From the NCBI RefSeq assembly GCF_030687715.1, contig NZ_CP117445.1, positions 1,670,501 to 1,734,500 of the forward strand: a stretch of 64,000 nt of DNA. Reading direction: 5' to 3'. This DNA is from Pseudomonas sp. FP2196 (GTDB taxonomy: Bacteria > Pseudomonadota > Gammaproteobacteria > Pseudomonadales > Pseudomonadaceae). Below the pieces are notes generated by a model, which saw only the letters and a program-made list of their open reading frames with translations, was not told the DNA's origin and ran no database searches. Numbering within the stretch: position 1 is the stretch's first letter; each line of letters begins with the position of its first letter. A program made the position numbers and the translations under genes. Of this stretch, positions 42,804 through 53,422 are shown one piece after another.

Positions 42804-43499
42804 ATGAATCGCTTCGTATCTGTTCTGGCATTGAGTGGGGTCGTCTCGCTCGCGGGCTGCGTCGCCCCGACGCCCAAGCCCAATGACCCTTACTACGCCC
42901 CGGTGTTGCCGCGCACGCCGCTGCCGGCGGCTGCCAATAACGGCTCGATCTACCAGGCCGGCTTCGAACAGAATCTGTACAGCGACCGCAAGGCGTTCCG
43001 CGTCGGTGACATCATCACCATCACCCTGAACGAGCGCACCCAGGCAAGCAAGAATGCCAACTCGCAGATGGACAAGAACAGCGACAACTCGGTCGGTCTG
43101 ACCTCGTTGTTCGGTTCCAGCCTGACCACTAACAACCCGATTGGTGGCGGTGACCTGAGCCTGAACGCCGGCTACAGCGCCGACCGCTCGACCAAGGGCG
43201 ATGCCAAGTCGGGGCAGAGCAACAGCCTGACCGGTTCGATCACCGTGACCGTCGCTGACGTGCTGCCCAACGGCATCATCGCCGTGCGTGGCGAAAAATG
43301 GCTGACGCTGAACACCGGTGACGAACTGGTGCGCATCGCCGGCCTGGTGCGCGCCGATGACATCGCCACGGACAACACGGTGTCGTCGACCCGGGTCGCC
43401 GATGCACGCATCACCTACTCGGGTACCGGCGCGTTTGCCGATACGAGTCAGCCAGGCTGGTTCGACCGTTTCTTCCTCAGCCCGCTGTTCCCTTTCTAG
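42804..43499 (+). CDS. flgH: Flagellar L-ring lipoprotein FlgH
   Basis: 231 residues with a lipoprotein signal whose lipobox ends SLAGC (cysteine ~19). FlgH forms the outer-membrane L ring; typical motifs include '[16 protein letters not shown]' and '[23 protein letters not shown]'. The tail is the usual [14 protein letters not shown]. Confidence 0.96.
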   Translation: MNRFVSVLALSGVVSLAGCVAPTPKPNDPYYAPVLPRTPLPAAANNGSIYQAGFEQNLYSDRKAFRVGDIITITLNERTQASKNANSQMDKNSDNSVGLTSLFGSSLTTNNPIGGGDLSLNAGYSADRSTKGDAKSGQSNSLTGSITVTVADVLPNGIIAVRGEKWLTLNTGDELVRIAGLVRADDIATDNTVSSTRVADARITYSGTGAFADTSQPGWFDRFFLSPLFPF

Positions 43500-43508
43500 G
43501 TGGCTACG

Positions 43509-44615
43509 TTGAATTTCAAGAGCCTCATGCTGGCTGCGGCGCTGATGTCCGCAGCCTTTGGTGCCCACGCCGAGCGGCTGAAAGATATCGCCAGCATTTC
43601 CGGCGTGCGTTCCAACCAGTTGATCGGTTACGGCCTGGTGGTCGGGCTTAACGGCACCGGTGACCAGACAACGCAAACCCCGTTCACCCTGCAGACCTTC
43701 AACAACATGCTCTCGCAGTTCGGCATCAAGGTGCCGCCGGGATCGGGCAACGTGCAGTTGAAAAACGTCGCGGCGGTATCGATCAGTGCTGATCTGCCGG
43801 CGTTCGCCAAGCCGGGTCAACAAGTCGACATTACCGTTGCTTCGATCGGCAACTCCAAGAGCTTGCGCGGCGGCACGCTGTTGCTGACTCCGCTCAAGGG
43901 TATCGACGGCAACGTCTATGCCGTGGCCCAGGGCAACCTTGTGGTTGGCGGTTTTGACGCTGAAGGGCGAGACGGTTCCAAGATCACGGTCAACGTTCCG
44001 TCGGCCGGTCGCATCCCTGGCGGTGCGTCGGTGGAGCGCTCGGTGCCGAGCGGTTTCAATCAGGGCAATAGCCTGACGTTGAACCTCAACCGTTCCGACT
44101 TCACCACCGCCAAGCGCATTGTCGACAAGATCAACGACATGCTCGGCCCTGGCGTTGCGCAAGCCATTGATGGTGGATCGATACGTGTGACCGCGCCGCT
44201 CGATCCGAGCCAGCGCGTCGACTACTTGTCGATCCTGGAAAACCTCGAAGTCGATCCGGGTCAGGCCGTGGCGAAAGTCATCATCAATTCGCGTACCGGT
44301 ACCATCGTCATCGGCCAGAACGTCAAGGTTTCGCCTGCTGCCGTGACCCATGGCAGTCTGACCGTGACCATCACCGAAGACCCGATTGTCAGCCAGCCGG
44401 GCCCTCTGTCCAATGGCCAGACCGCTGTCGTACCGCGCTCGCGGGTGAACGCCGAACAGGAAGCCAAACCGATGTTCAAGTTCGGCCCGGGCACCACCCT
44501 CGACGAGATCGTTCGTGCGGTGAACCAGGTCGGCGCGGCGCCGGGTGACTTGATGGCCATTCTCGAAGCACTGAAGCAGGCCGGCGCGTTGCAAGCCGAC
44601 CTGATCGTGATCTGA
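43509..44615 (+). CDS. flgI: Flagellar P-ring protein FlgI
   Basis: 368 residues: signal peptide (~1-20, ending FGAHA) and the conserved start [20 protein letters not shown]. It forms the periplasmic P ring. I chose the TTG at 43509 because AGGTGG lies 6 bases upstream; a GTG at 43500, adjoining the flgH stop, is an alternative that adds three residues. Confidence 0.94.
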   Translation: MNFKSLMLAAALMSAAFGAHAERLKDIASISGVRSNQLIGYGLVVGLNGTGDQTTQTPFTLQTFNNMLSQFGIKVPPGSGNVQLKNVAAVSISADLPAFAKPGQQVDITVASIGNSKSLRGGTLLLTPLKGIDGNVYAVAQGNLVVGGFDAEGRDGSKITVNVPSAGRIPGGASVERSVPSGFNQGNSLTLNLNRSDFTTAKRIVDKINDMLGPGVAQAIDGGSIRVTAPLDPSQRVDYLSILENLEVDPGQAVAKVIINSRTGTIVIGQNVKVSPAAVTHGSLTVTITEDPIVSQPGPLSNGQTAVVPRSRVNAEQEAKPMFKFGPGTTLDEIVRAVNQVGAAPGDLMAILEALKQAGALQADLIVI

Positions 44616-44626
44616 GGCCGACGACC

Positions 44627-45922
44627 ATGGATATGCGCAAGAGTGGTCTGGTCAGCAGCAGCGATTCGGGTTCTTACTCCGACCTCAATCGTCTGAACCA
44701 GCTCAAGGTCGGTGACAAGGACAGCGATGCGAACATGCGCAAAGTTGCGCAGGAATTCGAATCGCTGTTCCTTGGCGAGATGCTCAAGTCGATGCGCTCG
44801 GCGACCAATGCCCTGGGTGAGGACAATCCGCTCAACACACCGGCGGCCAAGCAGTATCAGGAAATGTACGACCAGCAACTGGCCGTTTCCATGTCCCGCG
44901 AGGGCGGTGGTATCGGTCTGGCCGACGTGCTGATGCGCCAGATGTCGAAGAACAAACCAATGGCACCGGGTGAGGCTGCGGCCGCGTCCGCCGCCAAGCA
45001 GGAAGAAGCCAAGGCCAAGGCTGCTGCCGTGGCGACGCCGATTGCCGCTGGCACCGTCGCCACCAACGGTCCGTTGTCGCGCCTCAATGGTGAGCGTCCA
45101 TTGTGGGCCTCGCGTTCGGTCAATGCGCCGAACACGCAACTTGCCCATCGCAACGACATGGAAATGATCAACCAGCGTCGCCTGGCCTTGCCACCGAAAC
45201 TGGCTGATCGTTTGCTCGCCGGTCTGGTGCCATCGGCCACTACCGCGAATGCCGCGACGCAATTGCCGCAGCGTGCCACGACTGTCGCCATCACTGGCGC
45301 AGGTCCGCTGTACAACGGCGACTGGCTGGCACGCGCCGAGGCTGACAAAGCTTCCGGTGGGCAGATGCAGGTTTACGGCCGTGCGATGGCGCAGATTCCA
45401 TTGGCGCCGGCGAAAAAAGCTTTCAGTTCCGCCGACGAATTCGTCAACACCATGCTGCCGATGGCCGAGGAAGCCGCCGCTCGTATCGGCGTCGATCCGC
45501 GTTACCTGGTGGCGCAAGCCGCACTGGAAACCGGTTGGGGCAAGTCAGTCATGCGTGCTCAGGATGGCAGTAGCAGCCACAACCTGTTCGGTATCAAGGC
45601 GAGCAGCAACTGGAAGGGTGATTCAGCCCGCGCAATCACCAGCGAGTTCCGTAATGGCGCGATGGTCAAGGAGACGGCCGAGTTCCGTTCCTATGCCTCG
45701 TACAAGGACAGCTTCCACGATCTGGTGACTTTGCTGCAGAGCAATAATCGCTATCAAGATGTGCTGAAGTCGGCCGATAACCCAGAACAGTTTGTACGCG
45801 AGTTGCAAAAGGCCGGTTACGCCACCGACCCGAACTACGCAAGCAAGATTTCGCAGATTGCCAAGCAGATGAACGTTAACCAGAACTACGCTGCGGCGGG
45901 CGTTTCGACAACGCCTCTATAA
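44627..45922 (+). CDS. flgJ: Flagellar rod-cap/peptidoglycan hydrolase FlgJ
   Basis: 431 residues: an N-terminal rod-cap domain (~40-110: FESLFLGEMLKSMRSA), an Ala-rich linker (~115-270) and a C-terminal GH73 glucosaminidase domain with the catalytic Glu in AALETGWGKS (~residue 299). The linker is longer than in E. coli FlgJ (313 residues). It opens a gap in peptidoglycan for the rod. Confidence 0.95.
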   Translation: MDMRKSGLVSSSDSGSYSDLNRLNQLKVGDKDSDANMRKVAQEFESLFLGEMLKSMRSATNALGEDNPLNTPAAKQYQEMYDQQLAVSMSREGGGIGLADVLMRQMSKNKPMAPGEAAAASAAKQEEAKAKAAAVATPIAAGTVATNGPLSRLNGERPLWASRSVNAPNTQLAHRNDMEMINQRRLALPPKLADRLLAGLVPSATTANAATQLPQRATTVAITGAGPLYNGDWLARAEADKASGGQMQVYGRAMAQIPLAPAKKAFSSADEFVNTMLPMAEEAAARIGVDPRYLVAQAALETGWGKSVMRAQDGSSSHNLFGIKASSNWKGDSARAITSEFRNGAMVKETAEFRSYASYKDSFHDLVTLLQSNNRYQDVLKSADNPEQFVRELQKAGYATDPNYASKISQIAKQMNVNQNYAAAGVSTTPL

Positions 45923-45944
45923 AACATAAAGTAAGGTTTGAACC

Positions 45945-48005
45945 ATGAGTTTGCTCAACATCGGGATGTCGGGTTTATCCGCTAGCCAATCTTCTTTGAT
46001 GGTGACGGGCAACAACATTGCCAACGTCGATACGGCCGGCTACTCGCGCCAGCAAACCGTGCAGAATTCAAAAAGCTCGATCCAGAACGGCAACCTCTGG
46101 ATCGGCACCGGTACGACCCTGGCCGACGTGCGCCGGGTGTACAACAGCTACATCGATGCGCAATTGCAGACCACCACTTCGCTCAACAGCGATGCGGCGG
46201 CTTACCTGGGGCAGGTCACTCCGCTCGACAAATTGCTGTCCGACAGCGGTACCGGCCTCAATGGCGCGCTGACCAAGTTTTTCGCCTCGGTGCAGAACGT
46301 CAACGCCAAACCCGGTGATGATGCTTCGCGCCAACTGCTGCTCAGTGATGCCCAAGCCTTGAGCGCGCGCTTCAACTCGGTTTCCAGCCAGTTGAACGCG
46401 CAGAATCAGGACATCAACGGCAACCTGACAAGCATGGCCGATCAGGTCAACAAGCTCGCAGCGACTGTCGCGCAACTGAACCAGAAGATCTCCGAAATCT
46501 CCAACGCCGGCGGCCAGCCCAACGAGCTGCTCGACGCGCGTAACGAGACCATTCGCCAACTGTCGACCTTCACCGGCGCACAGGTCGTCGAGCGCGACGG
46601 CAACATGGACATCTACCTTGGCAACGGTCAGCCGCTGGTGATGGGCAGCAATGTCAGCAAGCTGGAAGTCACCCCAAGCAAGACCGACCCGTCGCGTATG
46701 GCCCTGCAGCTCAATAACGGCTCCAGCACCATCGACATCACGTCGGGCATCACGGGTGGCGAGATCGGCGGCCTGCTGCGTTATCGCAGCACCGTGCTCG
46801 ACCCGGCGATGAACGAGCTGGGCCGCGTGGCACTGGTCGTCGCCGATCAGATGAACACGATTCAGGCGCAAGGCATCGACAAGAACGGTGACTTTGGCGG
46901 CAGCCTGTTCAACAGCATCAATACTGCGGCCAACATGTCTTCGCGCAGCACTGCCACCGTCGGCAATAGCGCCGGCTCGGGTAAATTCGATGTGAGCATC
47001 GAAGACACCGGCAAGTTGACCATCAACGATTACAAAGTGACTTTCACCAGCGCCACGGACTACACCGTGCAGCGTCTGCCGGAAGGCACCGCCATGGGCG
47101 CGTTCAGCACCACCACCAACCCGCCACCGGTCATCGACGGCTTCTCGCTGAAACTCACTGGCGGCACAGCGGCGGCGGGCGACACGTTCAAGATCACCCC
47201 GACCCGCAACGCCGCGGCCAACATCAAAACCGAGATGACCGACTCCAAACGTCTGGCCATCGCAGCTCCATTGGGCGCCGCCATTGCACCGGGCGGCAGC
47301 GGTACGCTGACCATTCCGGCCAGCGGCCAGCCGACCCTGACGACCCAGTTCGACATCTACGACGCCACCACCACCACGGCGATGCAGAATGGCCTGAAGT
47401 ACTCGACTCCGGTCAAAGTGGTGTTTGGTGATCCTTCGGCAGACGGTACCAGTCAGGGTTACCAGCTTCTGGACGCCCAGGGCGGCGTGCTGAGCAGCGG
47501 CACCATCAAGCCAGGTCAGAACAACACCCTGAACCTGAGCATTCCGCTCAAGGACTCGACCGGCGCTGCGATCCCGCCAGCTCCGGCCACCCAGTACACC
47601 GTCAGCTTCGACATGACCGTCGCCGGCTCGCCAGGCAAAGGCTCGACGATCAATGTCAGCCTCAGCCAGCCGGGCACACTGGACAACCGCAACGGCGGCG
47701 TACTGGCTGACTTGCAGACCAAGCAGACAGTGGACACCGGTTCGGCCAGCAAAGGTATTTCCCTGACCGACGCCTACGGCAAACTGGTCGAAGGTGTCGG
47801 CGCCAAAGCCGCCCAGGGCAAGCTCGACAGTGCGGCCACCGACGCCATTCTGGCCAACGCCAAGGGTGCGCGGGACTCGCTGTCCGGCGTCGACCTCGAC
47901 GAAGAGACCGGCAACCTGGTCAAGTTTCAGCAGTACTACACCGCGTCCTCGCAGATCATCAAGGCTGCGCAGGAAATTTTCAGCACATTGATCAACAGTC
48001 TTTAA
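45945..48005 (+). CDS. flgK: Flagellar hook-associated protein 1 FlgK
   Basis: 686 residues. N-terminal HAP1 motif 'VTGNNIANVDTAGYSRQQTV' (~residues 22-41), a large variable central region, and the C-terminal helix 'SSQIIKAAQEIFSTLINSL'. It forms the first hook-filament junction zone. The central insert is larger than in E. coli FlgK (547), as in other pseudomonads. Confidence 0.95.
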   Translation: MSLLNIGMSGLSASQSSLMVTGNNIANVDTAGYSRQQTVQNSKSSIQNGNLWIGTGTTLADVRRVYNSYIDAQLQTTTSLNSDAAAYLGQVTPLDKLLSDSGTGLNGALTKFFASVQNVNAKPGDDASRQLLLSDAQALSARFNSVSSQLNAQNQDINGNLTSMADQVNKLAATVAQLNQKISEISNAGGQPNELLDARNETIRQLSTFTGAQVVERDGNMDIYLGNGQPLVMGSNVSKLEVTPSKTDPSRMALQLNNGSSTIDITSGITGGEIGGLLRYRSTVLDPAMNELGRVALVVADQMNTIQAQGIDKNGDFGGSLFNSINTAANMSSRSTATVGNSAGSGKFDVSIEDTGKLTINDYKVTFTSATDYTVQRLPEGTAMGAFSTTTNPPPVIDGFSLKLTGGTAAAGDTFKITPTRNAAANIKTEMTDSKRLAIAAPLGAAIAPGGSGTLTIPASGQPTLTTQFDIYDATTTTAMQNGLKYSTPVKVVFGDPSADGTSQGYQLLDAQGGVLSSGTIKPGQNNTLNLSIPLKDSTGAAIPPAPATQYTVSFDMTVAGSPGKGSTINVSLSQPGTLDNRNGGVLADLQTKQTVDTGSASKGISLTDAYGKLVEGVGAKAAQGKLDSAATDAILANAKGARDSLSGVDLDEETGNLVKFQQYYTASSQIIKAAQEIFSTLINSL

Positions 48006-48019
48006 GGGAGTCGTAATCC

Positions 48020-49585
48020 ATGCGCATTTCTACCGGCCAGTTTTACGAATCTTCGGCAGCCAACTATCAGAAAAACTTCGCCAACGTGGTCAAGAGCAGT
48101 GAAGAGGCCAGCAGCCTGATTCGCGTCAACACGGCGGCAGATGATCCGGTTGGCGCTTCGCGTCTGCTGCAGTTGGGCCAGCAAGCTTCGATGCTCGATC
48201 AGTACGAAGCCAATGCCACTACCATCAAAGGCACACTGGGTACCGCTGAAGCGGTGATGACCAGCATCAACAACGTGCTGCAGCGTGCCAAGGAATTGGC
48301 TGTGAGTGCCGGCAACGCCGGGTACACGGACGCCGACCGTCAGGCCACGGCGTCCGAGCTGGGTCAGATCGAAGAGCAACTGCTCAGCTTGATGAACAGC
48401 AAGGACGAGAACGGTAAATACATCTTCGCCGGCTCCAAGGGCGACACCGTGCCGTTCACTCGCAATGACGATGGCACCTACGCCTACAACGGCGACCAGG
48501 TGACCCTCGATCTGGCGATCGGTGACAACATGAAGATGGCCACCAACACCACCGGCTGGGAAGCCTTCCAGCAAGCGGTCAACACCAGCCGCAGCCAGGT
48601 CACCATGACGGCGCCTGCGGTCAATGACAATCGCGTGGTTCTGTCCAACGGTCAGGTGTCGTCGAACGTCAGCTACAACAGCAAGTTCCGTAGCGGCGAG
48701 CCGTACACTGTTGATTTTGTCAGCGGCACCCAGCTCAAAATCACTGACTCGGCCGGTAACGATGTGACGGCCGAAGCCAGTCAGGGCGGCGCGTTTGATC
48801 CAGCCAGCAAGACCGGTCAGACCGTCAGCTTCCGGGGCGTGGATTTGACGCTGAACATCAACCTGCAATCGGGCGATGTACCGGGTACTGTTCTGCCGGG
48901 TCACACCTTCACCCTGGAGGCCAAGCCTGACACTTTTACCGGCACCCGCAGCCCGGGCAACCCGTCGTCGGCCCAGATCACCGGCAGCAGCGTCACCAAC
49001 TCGACCGACTACAAAGCCAGTTTCCCCACCGGTTCAGCGGTGATGAAATTCACCAGCGCGACCGCGTTCGATCTGTACGCTGCACCGTTGACGGCTGACA
49101 GCAAACCGGTGTCCAGCGGCACAGTGGTCGCAGGCGTCGCCACCGCTTCGGGTGTGAGCTTCAACATCAGCGGTACCCCGGCTGCCAACGATCAGTTCAG
49201 CGTGGCGGTCAATACTCACGAAACCCAGAACATTCTGGACAGCGTGAGTCAGTTGAAAAACGTGCTGAACACGCCAACCAATGGCAATGCGCTGGCGATC
49301 CAGCAATTGCAGGCCGGTCTGGCCTCCGGTCTGGGCAACCTCGCCAGTGGCACCGATCAGTTATCCAGTGCGATCAGTTCGGTCGGTGGTCGTGGCTCGT
49401 CGCTGATGACCCAGAGCGATACCAATCAGTCGCTGGTACTGGCCAACGCGCAGACACAATCGTCGATCCGCGATTCCGATCCGGCCGAAGTCATGACCCG
49501 TCTGACCCTGCAGCAAACCATGTTGCAGGCTTCGCAACTGGCCTTCAGCAAGATTGCGCAACTGGGCTTGTTCAACAAGATCTGA
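48020..49585 (+). CDS. flgL: Flagellar hook-associated protein 3 FlgL
   Basis: 521 residues. Flagellin-type N-terminus 'MRISTGQFYESSAANYQKNF' and C-terminal helix 'LTLQQTMLQASQLAFSKIAQ', with a central domain of ~300 residues. It forms the second hook-filament junction. It ends the flgF-L operon. Confidence 0.95.
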   Translation: MRISTGQFYESSAANYQKNFANVVKSSEEASSLIRVNTAADDPVGASRLLQLGQQASMLDQYEANATTIKGTLGTAEAVMTSINNVLQRAKELAVSAGNAGYTDADRQATASELGQIEEQLLSLMNSKDENGKYIFAGSKGDTVPFTRNDDGTYAYNGDQVTLDLAIGDNMKMATNTTGWEAFQQAVNTSRSQVTMTAPAVNDNRVVLSNGQVSSNVSYNSKFRSGEPYTVDFVSGTQLKITDSAGNDVTAEASQGGAFDPASKTGQTVSFRGVDLTLNINLQSGDVPGTVLPGHTFTLEAKPDTFTGTRSPGNPSSAQITGSSVTNSTDYKASFPTGSAVMKFTSATAFDLYAAPLTADSKPVSSGTVVAGVATASGVSFNISGTPAANDQFSVAVNTHETQNILDSVSQLKNVLNTPTNGNALAIQQLQAGLASGLGNLASGTDQLSSAISSVGGRGSSLMTQSDTNQSLVLANAQTQSSIRDSDPAEVMTRLTLQQTMLQASQLAFSKIAQLGLFNKI

Positions 49586-49681
49586 GTCTGTGCCTGTCGA
49601 GCTGCCAACCGTCTTTTCCTAAGCGGTTACGGGGTTCCTGCCTGAAGAGGGCAGGGGCCCGCCGCTCGAGAGTTTCCCGCC

Positions 49682-52600
49682 GTGAATCAACACCCCCTCG
49701 TCAGTATCGTCATACCCGCCTTCAACCCGCGCTTCTTCGATCAGGCGCTGATGAGTGCGCTCGCGCAGACGTACGAAAACGTCGAGATCGTCATATGCGA
49801 TGACTCGGCCGATGAGCAGATTCGCCAGATTGTCGAGTCGTTTGCCGAGCCGGCTCATCCGATCCGCTATCTGCGTAACCCTCAGCGTCTGGGGTTACAG
49901 AACAACGTGCTGCGTTGCGTCGAAGAGGCTCGTGGCGAGTTCGTCAAAGTGTTGTGCGATGACGATAGACTGTTCGCGCCGAGCATTGCCCTGCAGGCGC
50001 AGGTGCTGATTGATCACGCTGATGCCAATCTGGTGGTTGCCTTGCGCATGCTCAGCGACGCCGGCAATTTCCTCTTGCCGCCGCGCGTTGACAATTGTCG
50101 GTTCAGCCCGAACGACGCCTTGTTCAAGGGCGACGACATGCTGGCGATCTTCGAATCCACGCCGTTGAATTTTGTCGGTAACTTCAGTGCCGCGTTGATG
50201 CGTCGCGCCGACGTGTTGGCGTTACTGCCTGCGCTGATTCAAGAGGGTGCAGGTTTTGTCGCCACGCTCGATTTCGCCTTGTTCGTGTGTCTGATGCGGC
50301 GCGGCAATCTGGTCTCGCTCAACACGGTGCTGAGTACCGAGCGTCTGTACCCGGAGCGTCTGAGCAAAACCCCGGAGATGCTCAAGGCCGCCAAGGTCGA
50401 GTGGGACTGGCTCAAGCAAATGCTCATCGCCCGTAGCGGTGAAGCGGCGCCCGCCGCCGGCTGGGTGCGTTACATCGATCTGGCCAATATCAGCGATCTG
50501 CCGCACGCCTGGCAGGAGCTGTGCGTGACGCGCATCCTTGGCAACCGCAACACGGTGGTCAGTGGTCGAGTCGGTGCCGAGAGCGAAAGTTATGCCGACT
50601 TCTATCGTGAGTGGCTGTCGATCCGCTGCTTCAGCGAGGTCGAGCAACGGCTGATGCCACAGCGTATCGCCAGTTGGTCGATGCGCCCGCAGATCGTGCC
50701 GATTGTGATCGACAGCGCCGGTGACAGTGAGGCGCTGGCCTCCACGTTGCAGAGCCTCAAGGCGCAACTTTATCCGGCGCAGGCCGTGGTGGTGCTGTCG
50801 GATGCGCAGTGCGAGGTAGAAGAGCGCACATTGCAGTTGCCGTTTCAGGCCGATTGGGCCCGACAGCTCAACGCGGTGATCCCGCAACTGGAAGGCGCGC
50901 ACTGGTTTTACCTGCTGAATGCCGGCGACACCCTGCGTGAGTCGGCGCTGCTGATTCTGGCCGAGCGCATCGCCGGCACGTCGGGGTTGTTGTGTGCCTA
51001 TAGCGACGAAGGCGCGCGGGTCGATGACGAGTCGACCGAGCCGGTGTTCAAGCCCGACTTCAACCTCGATCTGATGCGCGCCTATCCGTATGTGGGGCGA
51101 GCGCTGGCGTTCGAGCGCGAGCGCTTTATGACTGTCGGTGGTTTTGACCCTGTTCATGGCGAGCTCGCTGCGCATGATTTGCTCTGGCGTCTGGTGGAAG
51201 AGGCCGGTCCGCAAACCATCGAACACATTGCCGAAATTCAGGTGGAATCGTCGCTGACCTACGCGCAATGGCTGTCGCTGCCGCAAGTCATCGACTACAA
51301 CGCCGCCGTGGTCGCGGCGCACCTGCAGCGCATCGGCGTCGATCACCTCATTCGTCATGAAGAACTGCCACTGATCAACCGCATCGACTATCGGCATGCG
51401 ACACGCCCGCAGGTCTCGATCATCATTCAGGCCGGCGATTCGCTGCACGCCTTGCAGCGCTGCACCGAGAGCCTGATCGAGCGGACGGCTTATACCCAGT
51501 ATGAAATTCTCATCGTCGACACAGGTGTCACTGATGCGCAGATGCTCGAATGGCTGAGCGCCATGGCACAGCTCGGTGCATCGATGTTGCGGGTGTTGCG
51601 TTATGCCGGAGACAACAACGCGGCCGCGATCCGCAATTTCGCCGCCGAACAGTCCCGTGGCGAATATTTGCTGCTGCTCGACGCGCAGGCGGTCATCTGT
51701 GAAAGCGACTGGCTCGATGAGTTGCTCAATCATGCCCAGCGTCCGGAAGTTGCCGTGGTCGGTGCACGGTTGCTCAGTCCTGAGGGGGCGATCGTCAGCG
51801 CTGGCTTGATTCTTGGGCTGGCCGGGCCGGTCGGTTCACCTTTTGCCGGCGAATCGGTCAGCAGCCGCGGTTACATGCAACGTTTGCATGTGACGCAAAA
51901 CTGGAGCGCGGTCAGCAGCCAGTGCCTGATGCTGCGCAAGCAGGTTTTCGAAGAGCTTGGCCAGTTTGATGAGGTGACCTACACCCGTGGTTTGAGTGAC
52001 GTCGACCTGTGTCTGCGTGCGGGCAAGCAAGGTTATCTGGTGGTCTGGACGCCATATGCCAGTGTGGTGATTGCGCCGCTGACCGATGTGCCGCCGGTGA
52101 TCCTGCCCGAGCAAGAGGAAGAAGCTTTCCACCGTCAGTGGATGAGTAAAATCATCAAGGATCCGTCGTACAGTCCGTCGCTCAGTCTCGGCGTGTCCAG
52201 CTTCAGTCTGGAGCCGTCGTTGCGCAATAACTGGAATCCGTTCTGTTCCCGTCACTTGCCGTTGATTCTCGGGTTGCCGGTCAACAGTTCGGCAGTCGGT
52301 CATTACCGCGTGACCGGGCCGCTGACCGAGCTTGAAGCCTCTGGCCGGGCACTCGGCCGCTGGGCCTACGAGTCACCCTCGACCGTCGAAATCGAGCGCC
52401 TGGCGCCGGATTCGATCATTCTGCAATGCCGCTACAGCGACGGTGCTGTCAGCGATATTCAACGAATCAAGAAGTACTCCAGCGCGCTGCGAATCTTCGA
52501 ACTCGACGACTACGTGATCAGTGCGCCGAAGAAAAATACCCACGCGCGCAACAAACCGGTCAACACCGAACAGATGCTGCGCGAAGGTATTGCGCTGTGT

Positions 52601-53242
52601 GATCGTGTGGTGGTCACCACCCAGGCACTTTCCGATGCGTTGTCGAGCATGCACAGCGATATTCGCATTGTGCCGAATATGCTTTCGCCGGAACCGTGGG
52701 CGACCCTGACCAGTCACCGTCGTACCTCGAGCAAGCCGCGTGTGGGTTGGGGCGGCGGCACCAGTCACTCGGGGGATCTTGAGATCATTGCCGACGTCGT
52801 GCGGGAACTGGCGAACGACGTCGAGTGGGTATTCTTCGGCATGTGCCCGGAGGAGTTGCGCCCCTACATCCATGAATTCCACTCGGCCATCAGCCTGCAG
52901 AGCTACCCGTTCAAACTGGCCAGTCTTAACCTCGACCTGGCACTGGCGCCGTTGGAATTCCATATTTTCAATGACTGCAAGAGCAACCTGCGTCTGCTGG
53001 AGTACGGTGCCTGCGGCTACCCGGTGATCTGCACCGACACCGAGGCCTATCGCGGTCACCTGCCATGCACCAAGGTCTACAGCAACAGCACCGCAGAATG
53101 GCTGCAGGCGATCCGCATGCATCTCGCCGACCCGGACGCCAGCTACCGCATGGGCGACGAACTGAAGGAAGCGGTACACCGTGATTTCATGTTGCGCGGT
53201 GACAGCCTTAATCACTGGTTGTGGGGCTGGTTGCCGGATTGA
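49682..53242 (+). CDS. Multi-domain glycosyltransferase (probable flagellin glycosyltransferase)
   Basis: 1186 residues from a GTG start. Domain 1 (~1-230) is GT2 with 'VSIVIPAFNPRFFDQAL' and DDD at ~96. A second GT2-like segment (~335-560) and a third GT2 (~575-800: 'PQVSIIIQAGDSLHALQRC', 'YLLLLDAQAVI') follow. The C-terminal ~320 residues form a GT4/GT1-like domain (GWGGGTSHSGDLEII; SNLRLLEYGACGYPVICTD). Length and position after flgL match the ~1200-residue Fgt1 flagellin glycosyltransferases of P. syringae; function here is inferred from that synteny. Confidence 0.85.
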   Translation: MNQHPLVSIVIPAFNPRFFDQALMSALAQTYENVEIVICDDSADEQIRQIVESFAEPAHPIRYLRNPQRLGLQNNVLRCVEEARGEFVKVLCDDDRLFAPSIALQAQVLIDHADANLVVALRMLSDAGNFLLPPRVDNCRFSPNDALFKGDDMLAIFESTPLNFVGNFSAALMRRADVLALLPALIQEGAGFVATLDFALFVCLMRRGNLVSLNTVLSTERLYPERLSKTPEMLKAAKVEWDWLKQMLIARSGEAAPAAGWVRYIDLANISDLPHAWQELCVTRILGNRNTVVSGRVGAESESYADFYREWLSIRCFSEVEQRLMPQRIASWSMRPQIVPIVIDSAGDSEALASTLQSLKAQLYPAQAVVVLSDAQCEVEERTLQLPFQADWARQLNAVIPQLEGAHWFYLLNAGDTLRESALLILAERIAGTSGLLCAYSDEGARVDDESTEPVFKPDFNLDLMRAYPYVGRALAFERERFMTVGGFDPVHGELAAHDLLWRLVEEAGPQTIEHIAEIQVESSLTYAQWLSLPQVIDYNAAVVAAHLQRIGVDHLIRHEELPLINRIDYRHATRPQVSIIIQAGDSLHALQRCTESLIERTAYTQYEILIVDTGVTDAQMLEWLSAMAQLGASMLRVLRYAGDNNAAAIRNFAAEQSRGEYLLLLDAQAVICESDWLDELLNHAQRPEVAVVGARLLSPEGAIVSAGLILGLAGPVGSPFAGESVSSRGYMQRLHVTQNWSAVSSQCLMLRKQVFEELGQFDEVTYTRGLSDVDLCLRAGKQGYLVVWTPYASVVIAPLTDVPPVILPEQEEEAFHRQWMSKIIKDPSYSPSLSLGVSSFSLEPSLRNNWNPFCSRHLPLILGLPVNSSAVGHYRVTGPLTELEASGRALGRWAYESPSTVEIERLAPDSIILQCRYSDGAVSDIQRIKKYSSALRIFELDDYVISAPKKNTHARNKPVNTEQMLREGIALCDRVVVTTQALSDALSSMHSDIRIVPNMLSPEPWATLTSHRRTSSKPRVGWGGGTSHSGDLEIIADVVRELANDVEWVFFGMCPEELRPYIHEFHSAISLQSYPFKLASLNLDLALAPLEFHIFNDCKSNLRLLEYGACGYPVICTDTEAYRGHLPCTKVYSNSTAEWLQAIRMHLADPDASYRMGDELKEAVHRDFMLRGDSLNHWLWGWLPD

Positions 53243-53259
53243 TCTGAATTCGGCGGGCA

Positions 53260-53303
53260 CAAAAAAACGCAGGTGACCTCACGGTTGCCGGCGTTTTTTT
53301 TTT
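53260..53303 (+). terminator. Probable terminator after the large glycosyltransferase
   Basis: AAAAAAACGCAGGTGACCTC then ACGGTTGCCGGCGT and nine T. The stem is imperfect but the T-run is strong. Confidence 0.6.
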
Positions 53304-53422
53304 GGAGGTCTTGATCTCAGTCTTTGGTGCTATCGGTCGATAGATTTCAAATACGTGCCCACTCAACGGAGGAGCGCCTCGCTCCTGGGACAGTATTTAA
53401 CAACCACACAAGGAAGGAACAC

